From: Psococerastis gibbosa
Lineage: Eukaryota > Arthropoda > Insecta > Psocodea > Psocidae
NCBI GenBank assembly: GCA_963971405.1
Contig: OZ020484.1
Coordinates: 15,252,001-15,316,000, forward strand
Reading direction: 5' to 3'
Length of the DNA stretch: 64,000 nt
Shown here piece by piece: positions 35,486 through 43,798 of this stretch (within the stretch, counting starts at the first letter, position 1; every line of letters begins with the position of its first letter). The notes under the pieces are model-generated. The model worked only from the letters and a program-made list of their open reading frames with translations, was not told the DNA's origin and made no database searches. Position numbers and translations under genes: made by a program.

Positions 35486-36832
35486 ATGGATAAAAATACT
35501 CAAATTCGTAAATTGTCACCAGGAGTTATATTTAAGTTAAGCCAAATTTTGGATGAGAGAGGCTGGAAAGACGTCATGTCTATTATACCTTCTAATCCTT
35601 CGGATATGTCTTCAACACCAAAATATACAGTAGAACAAATTCGCCTAGTAGAAACATTTGCTGAAAAGCACAGTAGATCTTGTACAGAAATATTTTTAGA
35701 TGAATGGGGGTCAAGTGGCAGAAAGCAGCCCACCATAGAGACATTTCTTAATTGCTTGATAAAAGCTGAATTATTTCGAGCCGCTGATTATCTAGCAGTG
35801 GATATATTAGAAGAGTCAATACCTGAACGGCCTAGTTCTGGACCGGCTGCGCGGGCTAATGTGAATTTAGAAGTAATTGTACGAGAGTTGGAACCTTCAT
35901 TGAGAATTGTTGACGATTCAACGACTATCCCCCATGTGCCTTATATGCTATTAGCTGAGGCGACAAACAACTTTGATGAAACTCCTATGGATAATAATAA
36001 CGCACATCATTCCCTGGGCCGTAATATAGGCGCGGGTGCGTTCGGTTCTGTATTTTATGGTATTATGCCTGATGGCAAAGCTGTTGCTGTTAAAAAACTT
36101 AAAAGTGATACATCAAGCCTCTTTCAGCAATTTCAAACAGAAATACAAACCTTATCAAGGTATAAGCATCCAAATCTTTTGTCCCTTTTAGCATATTCAT
36201 GCGACACACAGGATTATTGTTTGGTATATGAATTTATGCCAAACCGCTCTCTTCAGGATAAACTGGCTGAGGTACACCCTCAATTAGCATTGAATTGGAA
36301 ACAAAGACTGGACATTGCTATTGGTGTTTGTCAAGGCATTCATTATCTCCATACTGCATCCGCCTTGCCACTTATACATAGAGACGTAAAGACGGCCAAT
36401 ATTCTGTTGGATAGAGCGCTCCTGCCCAAGCTTGGTGATTTCGGTTTGGTTAAGGTTTCCCCTACAGACTCTCGGATGACTAGCACAGTTTTCGGCACGT
36501 CTGCCTACATGGCACCGGAAGCCTTCAGAGGTGATGTGTCGGTCAAGGTGGACGTTTACAGCTTTGGAGTAGTGCTTCTTGAACTGCTTACTGGTCTCCC
36601 TCCATATGAGGATTCTCGTGATGGCGCAGACATTATCACATACGTGGATAGCATCATAGAAAACGATTCCATTGTTACGTTATTGGATCCTAAAGCTACA
36701 TGGAACTTAATGGTAGCTGACGGCATCTTTGCACTTTCCCAGCAATGTTTTAAGGATAAAAGGCAAAGACCATTGATCGGAGTTGTTCTTAGTGACTTAA
36801 ATCATGTAGCTGAAAATGTGTCGGAGGCTTAA
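35486..36832 (+). CDS. IRAK4/Pelle-type death-domain serine/threonine kinase
   Basis: A 448-residue single-exon frame. The N-terminal part (about 8-108) looks like a death domain (LDERGWKDVMSIIP, then EIFLDEW near 68-74). Residues about 175-440 form a kinase: glycine loop IGAGAFGSVFYG (181-192), catalytic lysine K203 (AVKK), helix C glutamate E219, tyrosine gatekeeper Y248 (CLVYEFMPN), HRD 298-300, DFG 318-320, APE 343-345. The tyrosine gatekeeper and death domain are distinctive of the IRAK/Pelle family, which relays Toll/IL-1 receptor signals through MyD88 complexes. Length is close to human IRAK4 (460). All catalytic residues are present. It is unusual in lacking introns while the neighbouring genes have several. 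I cannot decide between Pelle and a separate IRAK4 orthologue by eye. Confidence 0.9.
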   Translation: MDKNTQIRKLSPGVIFKLSQILDERGWKDVMSIIPSNPSDMSSTPKYTVEQIRLVETFAEKHSRSCTEIFLDEWGSSGRKQPTIETFLNCLIKAELFRAADYLAVDILEESIPERPSSGPAARANVNLEVIVRELEPSLRIVDDSTTIPHVPYMLLAEATNNFDETPMDNNNAHHSLGRNIGAGAFGSVFYGIMPDGKAVAVKKLKSDTSSLFQQFQTEIQTLSRYKHPNLLSLLAYSCDTQDYCLVYEFMPNRSLQDKLAEVHPQLALNWKQRLDIAIGVCQGIHYLHTASALPLIHRDVKTANILLDRALLPKLGDFGLVKVSPTDSRMTSTVFGTSAYMAPEAFRGDVSVKVDVYSFGVVLLELLTGLPPYEDSRDGADIITYVDSIIENDSIVTLLDPKATWNLMVADGIFALSQQCFKDKRQRPLIGVVLSDLNHVAENVSEA

Positions 36833-37012
36833 TCCAGTAATGTAATTAGTTAGTTTACGGTATTTTTACACAATTTTATATTATTATTGTCGTATTAATG
36901 CATTTATGCCTTTGTCCAATATAGTTATTATTATTACAGTAGGGGTGATAAACTTAACAGGAAAGGTAAGAGGGAGGTTTTTCCATAACCGTTCAGGATA
37001 CATATGTAACTT

Positions 37013-37091
37013 ACAGAGTCCCGTAGGAAATTGCCATCCTGAAATTTAATACTTCTATTTTTTTATTTAATTAACTAAGCAGTTTTTAAAA
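37013..37091 (+). repeat. MITE family C, half copy
   Basis: Shares GTCCCGTAGGAAATTGCCA and GAAATTTAATACTTCTATTT with the left part of the copy at 48626-48985. The other arm is absent. Confidence 0.5.
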
Positions 37092-37100
37092 TATTGGTTC

Positions 37101-37400
37101 ATTGCTTTCCAATTTATACGTTGTACAAGGAAAGCTTTGTGATGGTCAAAATTTTCGACTCCAAGATTTCAACGAATTTACACGTTTTGAGGCCCAAGGA
37201 ACCCAAAAAAGTGTTTTTTACGAAATGTCTGTCTGTTCATCGATTTCCGGGCAAACTACTCTGTCGATTTTGATGATATTTGGCATGTGGGTTCACAAAA
37301 ATCGTACCTCGGGACCATTTTTTGCTTTCCAATTTATACGTAGTATAAGGAAAGCTTTGTGTTGGTCGAAATTTTCGATCCCGAGATTTCAACGGATTTA
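37101..37400 (+). repeat. Repeat family F, two head segments in tandem
   Basis: ATTGCTTTCCAATTTATACG at about 37101 and again TTTGCTTTCCAATTTATACG at 37323 start two successive copies. The second is interrupted at 37400 by the pogo element and resumes at 40178 (ACACGTTTTGAGGTCCCAGG). Confidence 0.75.
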
Positions 37401-40177
37401 GGGGAGACCTAGGATAGTTGATCACCCTGGGATACTTGATCCCCGCTTATATTTCCCGCCCTTTTTATATTTCCTTTGAACAAGTGGCAGCAATATGTTT
37501 TCCTTTGACAATAGTGTCACCAGTATTGAAGTGATGTCCATAAACAAACAAATCAGGACGATATATTATTTTTAATTTTTTTAGCGAAATCTACACATTA
37601 TTAGGTAAGTAAGCATTTTCATTTATTTTTACTGTCGTTAGGGCTAGCTAAATGTTTGTTCGAGTTATCTGTTTGTTATAGTTTTGAGCACTGAACTAGA
37701 ACGGAACGGCTCGGTCATCAACATTGTTCACTGATGTAGCGTTTGTTTTCTTAATTATTGTCCATCGGGGATAGTTGATCCCCCGCGAAGGGGTATACTT
37801 GATCCCGGGATCATGTATCCTTAGACAAAATCTGTAAGACTGTTATGTTTGTTTTAGTGATGCCGAGGGTTTATAAGCCTAAAGAGGGGTCGCAGAAGAG
37901 GACTCCATATGACCCAAAAAAAGTTATGCAAGCGGTGGAAGAGGCCATAGAAAGCGGCAATATGAAGGGAACCGCCCGAAAATTTGGGATAAACGTAATG
38001 ACGTTAAAGAGAATGGTGAGAAGGGGAGAATCAAAAGTTCCAGGCTATCAAAATCGCTTGATTTTTAAAAGTGCCGAAGAAAATGAGTTAGCTGACTTTT
38101 TAGTGAATATGTCCCACAGGTATTATGGACTTAACATTATGAGTCTTAGGACTTTAGCCTATCAGTTTGCAAAGTCAAATGGCATAATATATCCCAAGAC
38201 ATGGGATAAAGATGAAATGGCAAGTGAGGCTTGGTACTATGGGTTTATGCGCCGCAATGAACGCCTTGCTTTGAGAACTCCCCAGGCTACTAGTCTGAGT
38301 CGAGCAACAGCTTTTAACCGCCATGTCGTTGGTGAATTTTTTTCAAAACTGACGGCATTGTATGACAGGGAAAAGATACCCCCCCAAAATGTGTGGAATT
38401 GCGATGAGACAGGAGTTACAACTGTCCACAAGCCGGGTAAAATTATTTCTGTCAAAGGAATTAAGCAGGTGGGAATGGTGACTTCGGCTGAGCGCGGCAG
38501 CCTAGTATCTATATGCACAGCAATTAGCGCGACAGGGCAGCATATTCCACCATTCTTTATATTTCCCAGGGTGAAATGGCAAAGCAAGATGCTGGATGAG
38601 TCTCCTGCCGGTAGTGGAGGAAGTACCGACAAAAATGCGTCAGGGTGGATGACCGCAGAGTTATTCGTAAAGTTTTTGGAACATTTTACTCGATTTGCCA
38701 AGCCAACTTTACAAGCAAAGGTCATATTGATTATGGACAATCACGAGACGCACATAAGTGTTGACGCCCTGAATTTTGCTAAATCAACGGGAATAATTAT
38801 GTTAACAATACCTCCTCATACCTCCCACAAGTTGCAGCCTCTGGACCGTGGTGTGTACGGTCCTTTGAAGAGGTATTACAACACTGCGGCTAGTGAGTGG
38901 ATGGTAACGCATCCTGGAAGGACATTGACCATTTACGACATTGCTGGCCTAATGAAGCATGCTTATCCGAGAGCAATGACTCCATCCAATATTTTAGCTG
39001 GGTTTCGCTGTACTGGAATTTGGCCACTCGACAGCAACGCTTTTGCTGACGTTGAGTTCCTGACTAGTGCAGTGACAGATCGACCTTTATTGGAGGAGGC
39101 TCCTGAGCTTCCGTCTGCGTCTGCAATTCCTTCCACCTCGAACGAATGTTATTCTCCAATTGTTCACAAAACCCCGGAGAAACAGCAACAACAGAACGAG
39201 GTTGAAGCATCTGGGCATGTGACGCCAGATGACATCATGCCTCTTCCAAAAGCCTTGCCCAGAAAAGCGTCCACGCAGGGTAGAAAGCGTGGACGCTGTC
39301 GTATTCTAACGGACACGCCGGAGAAAAAGGCAATAGAGGAAGAGGCATTGATGAAAGCGGAAAAGAAAAAAGCTGCGGAAGAGAAGAAGCTGGCCGCGAA
39401 AGAAAAGAAACTGGCTGCAAAAAATAAGGTAGCCTCCACCAAAGAAAAGAAGAAGAGGAAGGAAGATTCGGACTCAGAAAGTTCAGAGGAAGACATGAGT
39501 GTCCATGACAGTAGCGGTGGCTCAGATTTCGTAGAACGTTCCAGTGATGAAGATGAATTAGACCCGGAAGTTGACGTGGCAATGGATCTCCTGGAAGTGG
39601 GCAACTTTATAATTGTAAAGCTTACCTCATCCAATTTATTTGAGTTTTACGTGGCTAAAATAATTGACATTGGAGATGATGGTTTGCTTAAGGTCATTTT
39701 CGCCAAACGCCAAGGGAGGACCCAGCAGTTTTTTTTTTCAATTTCACCCGAGGAGGGCTACGTGGCGAGATGTGATATTGTGGCCAAGTTGCCAGTCCCA
39801 TGCCAGTCACGTGGCACCGCCCGTACCCAAAAATTGTTGAACTTTTCAGTCAATATAAAACGTTTTTTCAATTAAGTTAGCATAACTGTTCATTTCTGTA
39901 AAAATTCACCCATTTTGCGCATTTATGGTAAGAGGATCAAGTATCCTATGCGATGTGATCAAGTATCCTCGGGACATATGGGATACTTGATCCCTGTAAG
40001 ACTTTCTAAAAAAAAAAAAATCTCAATAACTATATTGAATTTGTTCAAATAAACTAATCTGGACGGTAGCTGAAAGAGCTGGCTAAGCAATTGTATGAAT
40101 TCCACCTTTAAATACTGATAATATACTGTGATTTTGGAAAAAATCCGAAAGTGGGATCAAGTATCCTAGGTCTCCCC
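37401..40177 (+). mobile_element. Complete pogo/Tigger-like DNA transposon
   Basis: 2.78 kb element with terminal inverted repeats GGGGAGACCTAGGATA (left) and TATCCTAGGTCTCCCC (right), flanked by TA on both sides (37399-37400 and 40178-40179). The empty site can be read by comparison with the host repeat: AACGGATTTACACGTTTTG occurs uninterrupted, slightly diverged, at 37173-37191. Subterminal copies of a GGATACTTGATCCC-like motif recur at both ends (about 37428-37443, 37767-37822, 39931-39998, 40152-40165). It carries one intact transposase ORF. TA target and DDE_1-type transposase place it in the pogo branch of Tc1/mariner. Confidence 0.93.
37860..39875 (+). CDS. pogo/Tigger-family transposase (DDE_1)
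   Basis: 671 residues from MPRVYKPKEG; an ATG five codons upstream (37845) is also possible. The N-terminal helix-turn-helix of Psq type (about 13-55, KVMQAVEEAIESGNMKGTAR) would bind the termini. The catalytic core has D182 (WNCDETG), D293 (IMDNHETH) and D329 (QPLDRGVYGPLKR), a DD35D pattern with all three acids present. Residues about 500-600 are lysine/glutamate-rich and probably coiled, followed by an acidic serine stretch. The C-terminus (EVGNFIIVKL...FYVAKIIDI...VARCDIVAKLP) resembles the small beta-barrel-like tail seen in arthropod relatives (from memory). There are no frame breaks. Confidence 0.93.
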   Translation: MPRVYKPKEGSQKRTPYDPKKVMQAVEEAIESGNMKGTARKFGINVMTLKRMVRRGESKVPGYQNRLIFKSAEENELADFLVNMSHRYYGLNIMSLRTLAYQFAKSNGIIYPKTWDKDEMASEAWYYGFMRRNERLALRTPQATSLSRATAFNRHVVGEFFSKLTALYDREKIPPQNVWNCDETGVTTVHKPGKIISVKGIKQVGMVTSAERGSLVSICTAISATGQHIPPFFIFPRVKWQSKMLDESPAGSGGSTDKNASGWMTAELFVKFLEHFTRFAKPTLQAKVILIMDNHETHISVDALNFAKSTGIIMLTIPPHTSHKLQPLDRGVYGPLKRYYNTAASEWMVTHPGRTLTIYDIAGLMKHAYPRAMTPSNILAGFRCTGIWPLDSNAFADVEFLTSAVTDRPLLEEAPELPSASAIPSTSNECYSPIVHKTPEKQQQQNEVEASGHVTPDDIMPLPKALPRKASTQGRKRGRCRILTDTPEKKAIEEEALMKAEKKKAAEEKKLAAKEKKLAAKNKVASTKEKKKRKEDSDSESSEEDMSVHDSSGGSDFVERSSDEDELDPEVDVAMDLLEVGNFIIVKLTSSNLFEFYVAKIIDIGDDGLLKVIFAKRQGRTQQFFFSISPEEGYVARCDIVAKLPVPCQSRGTARTQKLLNFSVNIKRFFN

Positions 40178-41063
40178 TACACGTTTTGAGGTCCCAGGAA
40201 CCCAAAAAAGTGGTTTTTACAAAATGTCTGTCTGTCGGTCGGTCTGTCTGTTCGTCGATTTCCGGGCAAACTACTCAGTGGATTTGAGTGAAATTTGGCA
40301 TGTAGGTTCACAAAAATCATACCTCGGGACCATTTTTTTTTTTTTTTGGGCTAACTCATTTTGGGGGGGTTTTATTTTCAAAAAAACGCCAAAAAAACGT
40401 CTAAAAAAATTATTTCTCAAAAACGGCTCCAACGATTTCTTTTAAATTCTCGTAGATTGTAGTCGTTATTAATGTTGACAAAATGCGGGGGGTCGCTTGC
40501 CCCTTGATAGTTTGCTTCTGGGGGTAAAAAAATAAAAATAACTAAATTTTAATGAAAAAATGACTAAAAATGCGAAACCTTTCTATCGATGATTTCTACC
40601 TTCAAGCATGTTTTAGGTGTTAAATTGAGTAACGAAACCGGATAGGTTGCTTTCCCAAAAAAATATTTGGTTTTGCCCAAAAATTATTTTTTGAAAAAAA
40701 TGATAGAAAATTCGCGCTCAAATGCATTGCATGCCCTGCCATTATTGCTGTGTGGTAATTAATGTGTTTGTTTGACCTATCGAGAATTTTTTGAAAAAAA
40801 TGATAGAAAATTCGCGCTCAAATGCATTGCATGCCCTGCCATTATTGCTGTGTGGTAATTAATGTGTTTGTTTGACCTATCGAGAATTTACCTCACTTCC
40901 AGTGACGTCAGGTGGACAACCGCCCCCCCCCCCCCCCCCCCCCCGAGATATCGGAAATTTAACCATAGGAAAAATATTTCCCATAAAATTACTAATTTTC
41001 TCTATCTAATAATTTTGATAAATTGGAAAGCATGTTCGAGTGAACTTGGACCGGTTCTTTTAT
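40178..41063 (+). repeat. Repeat family F, remainder of the pogo-interrupted copy
   Basis: Continues the family consensus after the pogo insertion: GAAATTTGGCATGTAGGTTC, the poly-T and GGGGGGTTTTATT block, AACCGGATAGGTTGC, then a poly-C run of about 22 near 40922-40943, and the terminal AAATTGGAAAGCATGTTCGA plus ACCGGTTCTTTTA. GCTTTCCAATTTAT and ATAAATTGGAAAGC are inverted but about 30 bp from the right end, so they are not strict terminal repeats. Confidence 0.7.
40687..40886 (+). repeat. 100-bp tandem duplication
   Basis: Two adjacent 100-bp units, apparently identical, each starting near TTTTGAAAAAAATGATAG and containing GCGCTCAAATGCATTGCATG and TGGTAATTAATGTGTTTG. It lies inside the family F copy. 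Other family F copies show one unit, so this is a local duplication (or an assembly artefact). Confidence 0.85.
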
Positions 41064-41257
41064 TTTGGGCTAACTCAATTTGGGGGGTTTTATTCTCAAA
41101 AAACTAAAAAAAACGTCCATAAATATTATTTCTAAAAACGGCTCCAACGATTTCTTTTAAATTCACATGTATTGTAGTCGTTATTAATGTTAACAAAATG
41201 CGCTGGGTCGCTTGCCCCTTGATAGTTTTCTTCTGGGGGTAAAAAAATAAAAATAAC
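41064..41257 (+). repeat. Repeat family F, internal fragment
   Basis: Repeats the segment from TTTTGGGCTAACTCA through GGCTCCAACGATTTCTTTTA and GGGTCGCTTGCCCCTTGATA seen at 40345-40535. It is directly followed by the Harbinger-type fragment. Confidence 0.65.
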
Positions 41258-41349
41258 TTGGCTCATCGTTGAGCATAAACAGTTGATAACATCTTGGACA
41301 GAGTTATAAACAGTTGACTCTGCGCAGTTGAACCTATCCGGGATGGTGG

Positions 41350-41725
41350 TTATAGGTTGCTGCGAGCTGACATATATACTAATGTCATGAGGACCTTTCT
41401 TGCCAGTGGGATTGGTGCTCTTCCATGTCTATCCCCATTACTTGCCGGCATGGATGTTCCCACGAAATCCACTATTTTTTCAAAGGTTGTGCGTAAAACG
41501 CGGAACAATTTCTGGAATGTGTCAGCATTATATTTAGGTACCCACTCCTCGAAATAATTGGGCTGCCTTACACGTTCATCATATGTTCGAAGAATGCTGG
41601 CAATTAAAAGATCATCATCATCATTGCACAGCAATTCCTCCACTGCCAGTTCTAAAAATTGAGTTTCTATAGGACAACTCCATAGCTAGAAGCTCGCTTT
41701 CTATTACTCCTGCAATATCACTCAT
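41350..41725 (-). pseudogene. PIF/Harbinger (HARBI1-like) transposase, N-terminal fragment
   Basis: On the - strand an ATG at 41725 begins MSDIAGVIESELLAMELS. After a frameshift near 41650 the frame continues EELLCNDDDDLLIASILRTY and then EEWVPKYNADTFQKLFRVLR, TFEKIVDFVGTS and IPLARKVLMTLVYMSARSNL, where it stops. This is the N-terminal and first helical part of HARBI1-like nucleases. The catalytic domain is missing. Frameshift plus truncation make it a dead copy. It sits about 80 bp from a palindromic MITE flanked by TTA. Confidence 0.75.
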
Positions 41726-41805
41726 TGTTGAAAATAAACTTATAGCAACTTAAAAAATAACCTCGTCAGTCACAATTCCAAGATGTCAGCAGTAAACAAT
41801 CATTA

Positions 41806-42187
41806 GGTGCCCATTCCATTGACCGGCTAGGGCTATTTCCAAAACGGTGACGTGGTAGCAGACACTCAAGACTTAGGTGGCGTTTCCACCGACCTCGCAT
41901 TGCAGAATTGACGGAAATGTTTATTTTCCTCTATGCCATAGTTAAAATTGATCAATGATCATACAATAAAATCACAAACAATCAAACTAAAATTAAAAAA
42001 TGACTTCATGGGATATGTTAATTACAAACATTTTAATAGATTTCTATAAAAAGAAAAACAAACATTTCCGGCAATGTCACTTGCAATCTGCAATGCGAGG
42101 TCGGTGGAGGCGCTACCTAAGTCTTGAGTGTCTGCTACCACGTCACCGTTTTGGAAATAGCCCTAGCCGGTCAATGGAATGGGCGCC
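41806..42187. repeat. Palindromic MITE family A, nested copy
   Basis: Ends GGTGCCCATTCCATTGACCG and CGGTCAATGGAATGGGCGCC, flanked by TTA at 41803-41805 and 42188-42190. Inner arms carry GGTGACGTGGTAGCAGACAC and its inverse, then a second pair of ends (GTGGCGTTTCCACCGACCTC and its inverse) enclosing about 200 bp. The organisation parallels the nested palindrome in the slit intron. Confidence 0.8.
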
Positions 42188-42389
42188 TTATCATTGCAGC
42201 AATCTTAAAAAAAAAAAAAAAAAAAAGAATATCTGATCTACCTCCCGCGAGCTGGGTTGAAATATTATTGAATTTATAATACTAATCCAGATCACTAATC
42301 CAACATTTAATACGCTCCGCCGTCCGCCCCCTTTGGTAACAAAATGCACCAAATCCAGTAATCCAAATTCGAATTCGTGTAACAAAATA

Positions 42390-43005
42390 CGCCTATATTG
42401 TAGTCGTTACTAATGTTAACAAAATGCGCTGGGTCGCTTGATAGTTTTCTTCTGGGAGTAAAAAAATAAACATAAGTCAATTTTCATGAAAAATGACTAA
42501 AAAATAATTTGTCTGCGGAACCTTTCTATCGATGATTTCTACCTTAAGGTATGTTTTAGGTGTTGAATAGAGTAACAACACCAAACAGGTTGCTTTCCCA
42601 AAAAAAGGTCCCCCCCCCCCTCGAGGGATCCCAAATTTAACCATAGGGAAATTATTTACTGTGGAATGACTCATTATCTCAAACTACTAATTGATAAACT
42701 GGAAAGCATGTTCGAGTAAACTCGGACCGGTTCTTTAAGTTGTAGAAGAAAACTTTATATGCAACATATCATAGGGTAGGCAATTATTAATTTTTGTATT
42801 TTAGTTTTTTTATGGTGTCTATTTTATGTGAAATTTTAGCCCTCAATCATTTTTATGAAAAAACTACGGTAGGCCAACAAAATTAAAAATACCCTAATAG
42901 CCTACATGGTGCATGAATTAGTCTTCTACAAGTTAAATGAGCCAAATCTTTAATATCTTGCTTTGTTAATTAAATGAGAAATATTTTCTACGGGATGAAC
43001 ACGGT
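42390..43005. repeat. Family F end plus MITE family C fragment
   Basis: 42390-42736 is another partial family F copy (TTGTAGTCGTTACTAATGTT, then a poly-C run near 42609, then GGAAAGCATGTTCGAGTAAA and ACCGGTTCTTTAA). It is followed directly by a diverged family C copy with both arms (AGTTGTAGAAGAAAACTTTA and TCTACAAGTTAAATGAGCC). Confidence 0.6.
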
Positions 43006-43099
43006 TAAACTGAAATTTTTGCACAAGCTTGTGAAACATTAGCTTCGCCGTGTAGTCAAAAGCATTAGTATAGCTCGAATTAATTGTTTAATAATCTTG

Positions 43100-43238
43100 G
43101 GCGGATCCTACCATGGCTTGAAAAGTCCCACTAAGAAATACTGAACGACAACCGCCATCTCCCAATATATGGCGGTGCCGGGCAATATTCCTTACCAATA
43201 CTTTTCAAAAGACGGCCTTAATGAAAAGGTAGGATGGG
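43100..43238. repeat. Short foldback MITE family B, copy 2
   Basis: Ends GGCGGATCCTACCATGG and AAAAGGTAGGATGGGCG with internal AATACTGAACGACAACCGCC and GCGGTGCCGGGCAATATTCC. Confidence 0.65.
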
Positions 43239-43798
43239 CGATTATCGCCGAGTTACATTGAAGACAGTGCCAAATCACGACGATAGTACAGCGAACCCGT
43301 CACGACAAAAAATCGCTATTCCACCGGACCTAAAACAGTCAGTCTGAACAGTGCTTTCCGAAATAAATTAAATATTTTCAATGCTGGTTCATTTTTTTCT
43401 AATTTCGAAAGCACTAGCCGGTTTGTAGGAATTCCAAATAATCCGGCAAATGAAAGGTCTATATTTCTATTATATTCTGAAAGTTACGAGATTTTTCCCC
43501 ACACCGAAATTTCCCAAAATTACCGAGAAAATACGAGAGGTCTGACTGGTCTGACTCACCTCAAGCACCCTATGGACACCTCATTTTGATTAATTAAGTC
43601 TACATTGTGGACGGATTTTTTGGTTAATAAAATGACATATTTATTGCGAAACGGATTGAAATTAGCCAAATATCATATTAGTAGTATTAAATAATGGAAT
43701 AAAATGAGCGGTTTAATTAGGTATCGTATTCATCTTTCCCCATCTCTTCCTCTTGCCCACGACTCTCACACGCCATACTTCAACACACGTGCCATAAA

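Noticed and set aside
36833..37100. CRISPR-like or other prokaryotic features
   Set aside because: No direct-repeat/spacer arrays were seen here or elsewhere in the window, and introns throughout show that the DNA is eukaryotic nuclear.
39164..39634. Serine-rich open frame on the - strand within the transposase
   Set aside because: It is the antisense shadow of the lysine/glutamate-rich part of the pogo transposase.
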